From: Solirubrobacteraceae bacterium
Lineage (GTDB): Bacteria > Actinomycetota > Thermoleophilia > Solirubrobacterales > Solirubrobacteraceae
DNA length: 41,524 bases
NCBI GenBank assembly: GCA_030447275.1
Contig: JAUJPF010000022.1
Span: forward strand, 34,060 to 75,583
Reading direction: 5' to 3'
Positions 32,638 to 39,550 of the stretch are shown here, piece by piece. The notes beneath the pieces are model-generated. The model did no database searches. It saw only the letters and a list, made by a program, of their open reading frames with translations, and was not told the origin of the DNA. Each line of letters opens with the position of its first letter. Position 1 is the stretch's first letter. A program made the position numbers and the translations under genes.

Positions 32638-34212
32638 GTGCGAGTTAGCGGAAGCATCGTCGCCGGTGTTCTTGCCGCGGTCGCGACCGTGACGCTCGGC
32701 GTCGCGCCCGCGGACGGTGCGAAAGGCCTTCGCATGACCGCCGCCTTCCCGTCCGAGGCGGTCGCCGGATCCGTGGTCGACGTCGTCGTGCGGGTCCGCG
32801 GATCCCGGTCGAGGCTGCGCGTCGCGGTTCAGGTGCGGGAGGGGAGACGCTGGCGGACCGTCACGGTGCGACGCGCACCGCGTCGATCGCGACGTGCACG
32901 TCTCCGCGTCGCCGTTCCCCCGAAACAGGGCAGCCTCGTGATGCGGGTGATCGCCCGCCGCGGGCAACGCGTCATTCGTCGCAGCCGGGTGCACCGCCTG
33001 GCCGTGCGGCCGAGCACGCCACCGCCACCCCCGCCACCCCCGACCCAAGAGGAGCCGCCGACGCCCGAGCCGAGGTCGGAGCTCCGGCCGGGCGAGAGGA
33101 TGAACGACGGCGCCGGACTGCGGTCGCCGAGTGGGCAGTACCGGCTCGACATGCAGGCAGACGGCAACCTCGTCCTCTATACGCACTCCCGTCCGCTGTG
33201 GAGCAGCGGGACGCAGGGGAATCCGGGCGCGTACACCGTGATGCAGACCGACTCGAACCTCGTTGTCTACACGCAGGACGACCGGCCGCTGTGGAACAGT
33301 CAGACCGGCGGTCGCCAGGGCGGCGCCCACCTCGCGGTCCAGGATGACGCGAACCTCGTGGTCTACGACGGTTCGCGGCGGGCGATCTGGGCCAGCGGAT
33401 CGGTCAACACGGGCGCCGTCGGCGGCGAGTCGCTGCAACACGGCTGGTACATCCAGTCTCCGAACCGCGCCTACAAGCTCGCGATGCAGGCGGACTCGAA
33501 CTTCGTCCTCTACGGCGCCGGCGGAGCGACCTGGTCGAGCGGGACGGCGGGTCAGCGCGGCTCGCGCGTTGCGATGCAGCCCGACGGAAATCTCGTCCTC
33601 TACAGCGGCGACGACCGCGCCCTCTGGCACGCGGGGACCAACGGCCACCCCGGCGCGCGACTCGCGCTCCAGGACGACGGCAACGCGGTGATCTACGACC
33701 CCGCTGACCAGCCGCTGTGGGCGTCGAACACCGGGACCGGCCGCGGCGGGGGCGGATTCGCAATGCCTTTCCCATGCAACGAGGTCTGGCGGGCCGCCAC
33801 GTATCCGGGGCACCAGTCGGGCTATCACGACCCGAGCCCGAAGCGTGATCGTGCGATCGACCTCAACCACGACAACGGCGATGCGTGGGAGGTCGGTCGC
33901 CCCGTTCTGGCCTCTGCCGCGGGGACGGTCGCGCGGTCCGAGATGACCGCGTACGGCAACTGGATCGAGATCGATCACGGCGGCGGCTGGACGACCCAGT
34001 ACCTCCACCTGCAGGGACGAGGGGCGGCGGTCGGGGCGACGGTCGCGAAGGGTGCGCAGATCGGCACCGCCGGCGGCACCGGCGTCCAATACCCGCACCT
34101 GCATTACGGCCAGGTCCTCAACGGGGTCATGCAGCACGTGCACTTCGACGGGCAGCCGATCGCCTACACCGAAGACTACAACGGGAACCCCTACAAGAGC
34201 AGCAACTGCTGA
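32638..34212 (+). CDS. Secreted protein: beta-sandwich, two B-lectin domains and M23-like peptidase domain
   Basis: This 524-residue exported protein starts at GTG 32638 (MRVSGSIVAGVLAAVATVTL, cleavage near PADGA). Residues 28-120 form a basic beta-sandwich, then comes a linker STPPPPPPPPTQEEPPTPEP. Two bulb-type mannose-binding lectin domains carry six QxDxNxVxY sites: QADGNLVLY, QTDSNLVVY, QDDANLVVY, QADSNFVLY, QPDGNLVLY and QDDGNAVIY. The C-terminal 150 residues (FAMPFPCNEVWRAATYPGHQ onward) match an M23 endopeptidase fold with VLASAAGTVA, GNWIEIDHGGGWTTQYLHL and the HxH motif YPHLHYGQ. The first metal motif reads DRAIDLN, so the His of HxxxD is an Asp. Likely targets are mannosyl glycans and peptidoglycan, of self or competitors; catalysis is uncertain. 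Confidence 0.8.
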   Translation: MRVSGSIVAGVLAAVATVTLGVAPADGAKGLRMTAAFPSEAVAGSVVDVVVRVRGSRSRLRVAVQVREGRRWRTVTVRRAPRRSRRARLRVAVPPKQGSLVMRVIARRGQRVIRRSRVHRLAVRPSTPPPPPPPPTQEEPPTPEPRSELRPGERMNDGAGLRSPSGQYRLDMQADGNLVLYTHSRPLWSSGTQGNPGAYTVMQTDSNLVVYTQDDRPLWNSQTGGRQGGAHLAVQDDANLVVYDGSRRAIWASGSVNTGAVGGESLQHGWYIQSPNRAYKLAMQADSNFVLYGAGGATWSSGTAGQRGSRVAMQPDGNLVLYSGDDRALWHAGTNGHPGARLALQDDGNAVIYDPADQPLWASNTGTGRGGGGFAMPFPCNEVWRAATYPGHQSGYHDPSPKRDRAIDLNHDNGDAWEVGRPVLASAAGTVARSEMTAYGNWIEIDHGGGWTTQYLHLQGRGAAVGATVAKGAQIGTAGGTGVQYPHLHYGQVLNGVMQHVHFDGQPIAYTEDYNGNPYKSSNC

Positions 34213-34220
34213 CGGCGCGG

Positions 34221-35210
34221 CTAACCCACGACGGTCAGCGCGCTCGGCCGCACGCTGAACTCGACCTCGCGGAAGTCGCCGACCCAGTCGCCGTCGAGCT
34301 GGAGCGGGACGTCGGTGCCGTCGGTCGTGCGCGCGACGACGCGGCCGACGTCGCTGAAGCCCGTCATCTGGCGGTGGTCGACGAGGCGGTGGCGCTTCGA
34401 GAACAGCCGGAAGGCGACCGTCGGCACGTCGATCGGCGTCGCACGGTGGAGCATCGCGCCCGCGAGCCGGCCGCTGTCGAGCGACGAGTTCACCGCGACG
34501 TGCAGCGGGCGCTCGTCGAAGTACGTGTACGGATCGCCGTTCTGGACCACGGCGTCGATCCCGGCGAGGCGGTCGCCGCCGTCGGTCTCGAGCTCGACGC
34601 GCGGCGGGTTGACGAGGTAGTCGCGGAAGAACGTCCGGACCGCCGCCCACGTGAAGTACCACTCGCCGTAGCGGTGCTTGAGGTGCGGCCGCGAGTCGAC
34701 CGCGCGGGTGACGGCGGCGTCGAGGCCGAAGCCCGCCGACGCGACGAAGTACCGGCCGGCGGCGCGGCCCAGGTCGATCCGGCGCGGGCGCCAGTCGTCG
34801 GCGAGGCGCAGGAGGTGCTCGGTGGCGTCGACGATCTCGCCCGGGACGCCGAGCATCTTGCAGACCACGTTCGTCGATCCGCCGGGGAGGTGGCTGAGCG
34901 GGACGTCGGAGCCCGCTAGCCCGTTCGCCGCCTCGTTGAGCGTCCCATCGCCGCCGAACGCGACGACCACGTCGTAGCCCTCGTCGGCCGCCTCGCGCAC
35001 GAGCTCGGTCGCGTGGCCCTGGCGCTGCGTGTCGAACGACGTGACCTCGTAGCGGCTCTGGAGCGCGTGGACGACGAGGTTCTTCAGCCGGTCCGAGACG
35101 GTCGTCGCGTACGGGTTGACGATGATGAGCATCCGCCGCTTCTGGACGGGCTGCTCGAGTGACCACGTGTCGCCGAGGCGCTCGAGGGTCTCCAGTGGCG
35201 GAGCCGGCAC
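34221..35210 (-). CDS. Diacylglycerol/sphingosine kinase-family lipid kinase
   Basis: This 329-residue soluble or peripheral lipid kinase of the DagK/YegS family begins at ATG 35210; the core opens RRMLIIVNPYATTVSDRLKN. The nucleotide-binding motif is VVVAFGGDGTLNEAANGLAG, followed by LPGGSTNVVCKMLGVPGE, ADDWRPRRIDLGRAAGRYF and ASAGFGLDAAVTRAVDSRP. The C-terminal beta-sandwich ends VPLQLDGDWVGDFREVEFSV with the conserved LDG(E/D). In actinobacteria relatives phosphorylate diacylglycerol or mannoside precursors. The leftward neighbour is the lectin gene on the other strand; the truncated PAP2 phosphatase beyond it may once have been a lipid-phosphate partner. Confidence 0.9.
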   Translation of the reverse strand: MPAPPLETLERLGDTWSLEQPVQKRRMLIIVNPYATTVSDRLKNLVVHALQSRYEVTSFDTQRQGHATELVREAADEGYDVVVAFGGDGTLNEAANGLAGSDVPLSHLPGGSTNVVCKMLGVPGEIVDATEHLLRLADDWRPRRIDLGRAAGRYFVASAGFGLDAAVTRAVDSRPHLKHRYGEWYFTWAAVRTFFRDYLVNPPRVELETDGGDRLAGIDAVVQNGDPYTYFDERPLHVAVNSSLDSGRLAGAMLHRATPIDVPTVAFRLFSKRHRLVDHRQMTGFSDVGRVVARTTDGTDVPLQLDGDWVGDFREVEFSVRPSALTVVG

Positions 35211-35227
35211 GGGCGCCTTCTACACCG

Positions 35228-35241
35228 CCCCGCGGGCGGGG
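35228..35241 (-). terminator. Short GC hairpin between the ZIP-like and lipid kinase genes
   Basis: CCCCG and CGGGG with a 4-base loop (35228-35241) lie between the stop of the ZIP-like gene and the start of the lipid kinase gene. It is short, so termination may be weak and partial read-through to the kinase is likely. Confidence 0.35.
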
Positions 35242-35245
35242 TTAC

Positions 35246-36022
35246 TCACCCCTCGGCGAGCATGAACGAGACGAAGAAGCCGACGCCGGTGGCCAGCGAG
35301 TTCCACGGGCGCCCGTGCTCGAAGGCCTCGGGCATGAGCGTGTCGGCGAGCGACGCGAGCACGGCGCCGCCGGCGAAGGCCAGGCAGAACGCGAGCGTGT
35401 GGTGGCTCGCGCCGGAGAGGATCGCGCGGCCGAGCACGACGGCGACGGCGAGCAGCGCGGCGCAGATCGCCCACGTCGTGATCGCGAAGCGCGGCGAGCG
35501 GCCCTGCTCGCGCATGGCGACGGCGCCCACGAGCGACTCCGGGAGGTTCGAGAAGAAGATCGCCACGAGCAGCGTGTAGGAGCTGGCGTCGCCGGCGAGT
35601 GACACGCCGAGCGCGAGGTTCTCAGGGACGCCGTCGAGCGTGACCGCGGCGAGCAGCGCGAACCCCACCGCGCCCGCGGGCGCCCCGCGGCCGGCGCCAG
35701 CGCTGTCGTCGCCGTCGGCCGCGTCTGAGACCTTCTCGGACTGCTCCTTCTCCGCGTCGCCCGCGACCCGCGAGTCGAGCCAGGTGTTGACGATCACGAA
35801 CGTCGCACCGCCGGCCAGCAGCCCGAGCCCCGCCCGCCACGCGCCGCCGAACTCGAACGCGTCGGAGAACAGCTCGAAGGCGAGCGCGCTGAACAGCGCG
35901 CCGGAGGCGAAGGCCAGCAGGACGCCGGTCACCTGCTGCGGCGGCTTGACGTACGAGCCGACCACGCCGCCGACGATCAGCGCGCTCGACGCGATCAGGC
36001 CGAAGAGGATCGCCTCGCCCAT
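35246..36022 (-). CDS. ZIP-family metal transporter-like protein
   Basis: This 258-residue protein has eight hydrophobic segments: LFGLIASSALIVGGVVGSYV, VTGVLLAFASGALFSALAFE, WRAGLGLLAGGATFVIVNTW, then an acidic cytoplasmic loop (GDAEKEQSEKVSDAADGDDS), AVGFALLAAVTLDGVPENLA, YTLLVAIFFSNLPESLVGAV and three more. VPENLALG and NLPESL correspond to the metal sites of ZIP helices IV and V, but the histidines of the classical HNxPEG and HxxxE are absent (LDGVPEN; SNLPES), as in a ZIP-like subgroup. Transport of zinc or another divalent cation is inferred from the fold. It diverges from the methyltransferase gene at 36041, only 18 bases away. Confidence 0.78.
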   Translation of the reverse strand: MGEAILFGLIASSALIVGGVVGSYVKPPQQVTGVLLAFASGALFSALAFELFSDAFEFGGAWRAGLGLLAGGATFVIVNTWLDSRVAGDAEKEQSEKVSDAADGDDSAGAGRGAPAGAVGFALLAAVTLDGVPENLALGVSLAGDASSYTLLVAIFFSNLPESLVGAVAMREQGRSPRFAITTWAICAALLAVAVVLGRAILSGASHHTLAFCLAFAGGAVLASLADTLMPEAFEHGRPWNSLATGVGFFVSFMLAEG

Positions 36023-36025
36023 CGG

Positions 36026-36031
36026 TAGCCT
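36026..36031 (+). promoter_or_regulatory. -10 element of a probable leaderless promoter
   Basis: TAGCCT stands 9 bases before the ATG at 36041 with no ribosome-binding sequence between. The same 18-base gap carries the start of the divergent ZIP-like gene, so both promoters must overlap the opposite coding region. Confidence 0.35.
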
Positions 36032-36040
36032 CGATCCCCG

Positions 36041-36763
36041 ATGCAGAGCGACCGCATGCGCAGCTTCTGGGACGCCCGCGCCCGCGAGGACGCCTTTCAC
36101 TTCGTCGACAACCGCGAGCCGTACAAGGACGCCGACCTCCAGCGCTTCTGGCACGAGGGCGAGCGCGACCTCGACACGCTGCTCTCCACGCTCGGCGTGA
36201 TCGTCCGCCAGGACGACGTCGTCCTCGACATCGGCTGTGGCGTCGGCCGCCTCACCCGCGTCCTCTCCCGCCGCGCCGCGCACGTCGTCGCGCTCGACAT
36301 CTCACCCGAGATGCTGCGCCGCGCGCAGGAGCTCAACGACGGCCTCAACAACGTCACCTGGCTGCTCGGCGACGGCGAGTCGCTGACCGGCGTCGAGGAC
36401 GCGTCGCTCGACGGCGCGGTCAGCCACGTCGTCTTCCAGCACATCCCCGACGCGAAGATCACGCTCGGCTACGTCGAGGAGCTCGGGCGCGTCCTCAAGC
36501 CCGGCGGTTGGGCGGCGTTCGGCGTCTCCACCGACCCGCGCGTCCACGAGCCCCCGCCCGCGGAGCGCGGAGGCACGAGCCGCCGCGACCTCCTCCGCGG
36601 CCTCGCCGGCCGCAGGCCCCGCGGCCAGTCGGCGCCCGAATGGCTCGGGTCGCCGGTCCCCCTCGACGCGCTGGGCGCCGTCGCCACCACCGCCGGCCTC
36701 GTCCTCGAGCAGATCGAGGGAGCGGGCACGCAGTTCACGTTCGTGCGCGCCGTGCGCGCGTAG
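36041..36763 (+). CDS. Class I SAM-dependent methyltransferase
   Basis: This 240-residue methyltransferase has a distinctive N-terminus, MRSFWDARAREDAFHFVDNR, followed by PYKDADLQRFWHEGERDLDT. Motif I is VVLDIGCGVGRLTRVLSRRA, then VVALDISPEMLRRAQEL (acidic ribose-binding end), VTWLLGDGESLTGVEDASLD, AVSHVVFQHIPD and LGRVLKPGGWAAFGVSTDP. The FWD.RA..D...F...... YKD opening recurs in actinobacterial methyltransferases of unknown substrate. It appears to be monocistronic, converging on corA with 3 bases between the stop codons. Confidence 0.82.
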   Translation: MQSDRMRSFWDARAREDAFHFVDNREPYKDADLQRFWHEGERDLDTLLSTLGVIVRQDDVVLDIGCGVGRLTRVLSRRAAHVVALDISPEMLRRAQELNDGLNNVTWLLGDGESLTGVEDASLDGAVSHVVFQHIPDAKITLGYVEELGRVLKPGGWAAFGVSTDPRVHEPPPAERGGTSRRDLLRGLAGRRPRGQSAPEWLGSPVPLDALGAVATTAGLVLEQIEGAGTQFTFVRAVRA

Positions 36764-36766
36764 CGC

Positions 36767-37762
36767 CTACAGGAAGCCGCGCTTGCGGAAGTACGCAGCC
36801 ATCCCGACGAGCGTCACGAGCATGACGCCGAGGATGACCCAGAACATCGCCTCGGTCCCCTCGCCGGGGAAGACGACGTTCATGCCGAAGGTCGACGCGA
36901 TCAGCGTCAGCGGCAGGATGATCACGCTGAACGCGGTGAGGACGCGCAGGACGTCGTTGACGCGGTGCGAGAGGACCGACTCGTTCGTCGACTCGAGCCC
37001 CTCGACGACCTCCTTGAAGTTCTCGAGCATGTCCCACACGCGCTCGGACGCGTCGTTGACGTCGTCGAAGTAGATCTCGAGGTCCTCGGGGATGTAGCGC
37101 TTCGTCCGCTCGAGGTCCTTCAGCGCGGCCCGCTGCGGCCGGACGACCTTGCGGAAGTTGATGATCTCCTGCTTGACGTTCGAGAGGTCGCGCACGATCT
37201 CCGACGAGCGCCCGCCGACGAAGATGTCCTCCTCCAGGCGCTCGAGCTTGTGCCCGATCTTGCGCAGCATCGGGAACGACGCGTCCACGCACTCGTCGAC
37301 GATCTTGTAGAGCAGGTAGCCCGGGCCCTTGGAGAAGAGCTGGTCGCGGATGTCCTCGCTCGTCCGGCAGCGCTCGAACAGGTACTCGAGCGGCTGGAGC
37401 GGCTCGTTGGGCAGCGTGATGACGAAGTCGGGCCCGACGAAGAGGTCGACCTCGGCCGCGTTCAGCCGCTCGACCGTCTTGTCGAACCGCGGGAAGTGCA
37501 GGACGACGAACAGGTAGTCGTCGTACTCGTCGACCTTCGGGCGCTGGTTGCGCGAGAAGACGTCCTCGTAGTCGAGGACGTGGAAGTCGAAGTGCTCCTC
37601 CAGCCACGCGCGGTCGATCGGGCGCGGGCGCTCGATGTTGACCCAGCGCAGGCCGGCCGACTCGACGACCTCGACGTTGGGGGTCTCAGGCTCGGCGGGG
37701 CGGGCGACGACGTCCGTGCGCGTCCGCGCGCCGCGCCGAAGCGGGCGGGGAAGGCTGGGCAT
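36767..37762 (-). CDS. corA: Magnesium/cobalt transport protein CorA
   Basis: This 331-residue CorA channel subunit is a homopentamer in the plasma membrane conducting Mg2+. The long N-terminal cytoplasmic domain includes LRWVNIERPRPIDRAWLEEH, YDDYLFVVLHFPRFD, NAAEVDLFVGPDFVITLPNE and the helical stalk RTKRYIPEDLEIYFDDVNDA. The first helix ends in the selectivity motif GMN (LTLIASTFGMNVVFPGEG), and the second helix is MFWVILGVMLVTLVGMAAYF with the basic end RKRGFL. Length and motifs are typical. Start ATG 37762; transcription must begin in the 220-base gap shared with the divergent S-box unit. Confidence 0.95.
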   Translation of the reverse strand: MPSLPRPLRRGARTRTDVVARPAEPETPNVEVVESAGLRWVNIERPRPIDRAWLEEHFDFHVLDYEDVFSRNQRPKVDEYDDYLFVVLHFPRFDKTVERLNAAEVDLFVGPDFVITLPNEPLQPLEYLFERCRTSEDIRDQLFSKGPGYLLYKIVDECVDASFPMLRKIGHKLERLEEDIFVGGRSSEIVRDLSNVKQEIINFRKVVRPQRAALKDLERTKRYIPEDLEIYFDDVNDASERVWDMLENFKEVVEGLESTNESVLSHRVNDVLRVLTAFSVIILPLTLIASTFGMNVVFPGEGTEAMFWVILGVMLVTLVGMAAYFRKRGFL

Positions 37763-37800
37763 CCGGACTGAGGGGGTCGTCGCTGGTCAATGGTCGCCTA

Positions 37801-37834
37801 GGGACGCTTTTCGTCCCGCACGGCATGGTACCTT
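37801..37834 (+). promoter_or_regulatory. Promoter region with inverted repeat upstream of the SAM riboswitch
   Basis: TACCTT at 37829-37834, preceded by TGG (extended -10), is the likely -10 for the riboswitch transcript, which would start about 7-10 bases before the aptamer. The -35 position is poor. A perfect inverted repeat GGGACG/CGTCCC with a 5-base loop (37801-37817) covers that position, so it may be a protein-binding operator, or a terminator for upstream read-through. Confidence 0.5.
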
Positions 37835-37844
37835 CCCGCCTGTA

Positions 37845-37937
37845 CGCATCCAGAGGGGTGGAGGGACTGGCCCAGCGAAGCCCCGGCAACCAACCGTCAG
37901 CAATGGCGGAAACGGTGCCAATTCCTGATCAGATGTG
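37845..37937 (+). promoter_or_regulatory. SAM-I (S-box) riboswitch aptamer
   Basis: The RNA carries the invariant S-box core: GGTGGAGGGACTGGCCC (from 37857), a GA-type kink-turn region, CCCCGGCAACC (37881-37891), and GGTGCCAATTCC (37914-37925). P1 can form between CGCATC (37845-37850) and GATGTG (37932-37937), with one G-U pair. Order and spacing match SAM-I rather than SAM-II or SAM-IV. It binds S-adenosylmethionine and, as a class, turns off genes for methionine and sulfur assimilation. Here the regulated pair is a threonine-synthase-like enzyme and a sulfur carrier. Confidence 0.93.
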
Positions 37938-37939
37938 GC

Positions 37940-37984
37940 GGGGCTTCCAGAGGTTCTCGCCAGGAGTCACAAGCGAGGAACCCC
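37940..37984 (+). promoter_or_regulatory. Riboswitch expression platform, translational sequestrator
   Basis: GGGGCTTCC (37940-37948) can pair with GGAACCCC (37977-37984), which contains part of the ribosome-binding GAGGAA and reaches the ATG at 37985, with one C bulged. The same GGGGCTTC (37940-37947) is also a perfect complement of GAAGCCCC inside the aptamer (37877-37884). The pairings exclude each other: with SAM the aptamer folds and the ribosome site is hidden; without SAM the aptamer strand captures GGGGCTTC and the site opens. No terminator stem with a U-run is present, so control looks translational. Confidence 0.75.
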
Positions 37985-39238
37985 ATGGCTGCCACCAGCC
38001 TCCAGTGCAAGGAATGCAAGACGCCGTACGCGCTCGAGGCGCGCTACGTCTGCGAGCGGTGCTTCGGCCCGCTCGAGGTCGTCTACGACCACGAGCGCGT
38101 CGACGACGTCGCCGAGGCGCGCCGCCGCATCCAGGGCGGGCCGCAGAACATCTGGCGCTACGCGGACTTCCTGCCGCTCGAGCAGCCGCCCGCGAGCGCC
38201 CGCCGCGCGTCGTCGCTGTCGGGGCTGCCCGCCGGCTGCACGCCGCTCATCCGCGCCGACCGGCTGGCCGAGCGGCTCGGCCTGGGGGAGCTGTGGATCA
38301 AGAACGACGCCGCGAACCCCACGCACTCGTTCAAGGACCGCGTCGTCTCCGTCGCGGTGGCGCGCGCGCGGGAGCTGGGCTACGAGGTCATCGCCTGCGC
38401 CTCGACCGGCAACCTCGCGAACTCCGTGGCGGCCCACGGCGCCGCGCTCGGCCTGGAGTCCTACGTCTTCATCCCGGCCGACCTCGAGGAGCAGAAGGTC
38501 CTCGCCACGGGGGTCTACGGCACCCATGTGGTCGCCGTCCGTTCGAACTACGACGGCGTGAACAGGTTGTGCACCGAGCTGAGCGGCGAGCGCGACTGGG
38601 CCTTCGTCAACGTCAACATGCGCCCGTACTACGCCGAGGGCTCGAAGACGCTCGCCTACGAGGTCGCCGAGCAGCTCGGCTGGGAGACGCCGGACCGCTG
38701 CGTCGTCCCGATCGCCTCGGGCTCGCTGTTCACGAAGATCGCGCGCGGCTTCGACGAGTGGCGCGAGCTCGGGCTCGTCAGCGGTGACGGCCCCACGATG
38801 AACGGCGCCCAGGCCACCGGCTGCTCGCCCGTGGCGCAGGCCTTCGCGGCGGGCAGCGACGTCTGCCGCCCGGTCAAGCCCGACACGATCGCCAAGTCGC
38901 TGGCCATCGGCAACCCGGCCGACGGCCCGTACGCGGTCGAGCTGGCCCGGCGCTCCGGCGGCGGCGTCGACGCCGTCACCGACGACGAGATCCGCGCCGG
39001 CATCCGCCTGCTCGCCGAGACGACCGGCATCTTCACCGAAACCGCCGGCGGAGTCACGACGGCGACGCTGGCCAAGCTCGCCGCCCGCGGCGACATCGGC
39101 CGCGACGAGCGCGTCGTCGCGTTCATCACCGGCGAGGGCCTGAAGACGCTCGACGCCGTGCGCGACACGTTCACCACCCACGAGATCGACCCTTCCTACG
39201 ACGCCTTCGAAGCGGAGTTCGCGGGGGCGCGGGCCTAG
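37985..39238 (+). CDS. Threonine-synthase-like PLP enzyme, candidate O-phosphohomoserine-dependent homocysteine synthase (MetM type)
   Basis: This 417-residue fold-type II PLP enzyme has an N-terminal zinc ribbon (Cys8, Cys11, Cys23, Cys26), NPTHSFKDRV with the PLP lysine Lys117, the phosphate-binding STGN at 140-143, EGSKTLAYEVAEQLGW, VPIASGSLFTKIARGF, KSLAIGNPADGPYAVELARR and GIFTETAGGVTTATLAKLAA. By sequence it would be called threonine synthase (ThrC), which converts O-phosphohomoserine to threonine. Two facts argue for homocysteine synthesis instead: a SAM-I riboswitch controls it, and the next gene, overlapping by one base, encodes a ThiS/MoaD-type sulfur carrier. From memory, a Streptomyces ThrC relative (MetM) with a downstream carrier (MetO) makes homocysteine from O-phosphohomoserine. 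Without a substrate test, ThrC activity remains possible. Confidence 0.85.
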   Translation: MAATSLQCKECKTPYALEARYVCERCFGPLEVVYDHERVDDVAEARRRIQGGPQNIWRYADFLPLEQPPASARRASSLSGLPAGCTPLIRADRLAERLGLGELWIKNDAANPTHSFKDRVVSVAVARARELGYEVIACASTGNLANSVAAHGAALGLESYVFIPADLEEQKVLATGVYGTHVVAVRSNYDGVNRLCTELSGERDWAFVNVNMRPYYAEGSKTLAYEVAEQLGWETPDRCVVPIASGSLFTKIARGFDEWRELGLVSGDGPTMNGAQATGCSPVAQAFAAGSDVCRPVKPDTIAKSLAIGNPADGPYAVELARRSGGGVDAVTDDEIRAGIRLLAETTGIFTETAGGVTTATLAKLAARGDIGRDERVVAFITGEGLKTLDAVRDTFTTHEIDPSYDAFEAEFAGARA

Positions 39239-39513
39239 TGGCGGTCACGGTCAAGATCCCGCCGCAGCTCCGGGCCGCGGCGGGCGGGCAGGGCAGCGAG
39301 TCGGTGGAGGGCGCGACGGTCGGCGAGGTCCTCGGCGCCCTCTACGACCGCCACGGCGAGCTGCGCGAGCGAGTCGCCGACGACGACGGCGCGCTGCGGC
39401 GCTTCGTCAACGTCTACCTCGACGGCGAGGACGTCCGCTTCCTGCAGGGGCTCGACACCGCGGTGAGCGACGGCGCCGAGCTCCAGATCCTCCCGGCCGT
39501 CGCCGGCGGCTGA
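39238..39513 (+). CDS. ThiS/MoaD-family sulfur carrier protein (MetO-like candidate)
   Basis: This 91-residue beta-grasp protein starts at a GTG sharing one base with the upstream TAG. MAVTVKIPPQLRAAAGGQGS opens like MoaD/CysO (L....GG...VE). EGATVGEVLGALYDRHGELR is the helix, RFVNVYLDGEDVRFLQGLDT the central strands, and VSDGAELQILPAVAGG ends in the diglycine that is adenylated and thiocarboxylated in this family. The thiocarboxylate would deliver sulfide to the adjacent PLP enzyme, as CysO does for CysM. The activating E1-like enzyme (MoeZ/ThiF) and a JAMM protease are not in the window. The S-box upstream controls both genes if they share a transcript. Confidence 0.85.
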   Translation: MAVTVKIPPQLRAAAGGQGSESVEGATVGEVLGALYDRHGELRERVADDDGALRRFVNVYLDGEDVRFLQGLDTAVSDGAELQILPAVAGG

Positions 39514-39538
39514 CCCCATTTCCGAGTAGTCACTTCTG

Positions 39539-39544
39539 TAGGAT
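39539..39544 (+). promoter_or_regulatory. -10 element of a probable leaderless promoter for the receiver gene
   Basis: TAGGAT preceded by TGT-type extended context (CTGTAGGAT) ends 6 bases before the GTG at 39551. There is no Shine-Dalgarno sequence. The -35 hexamer at the ideal distance (CCATTT) is poor. Confidence 0.5.
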
Positions 39545-39550
39545 GGGGGC

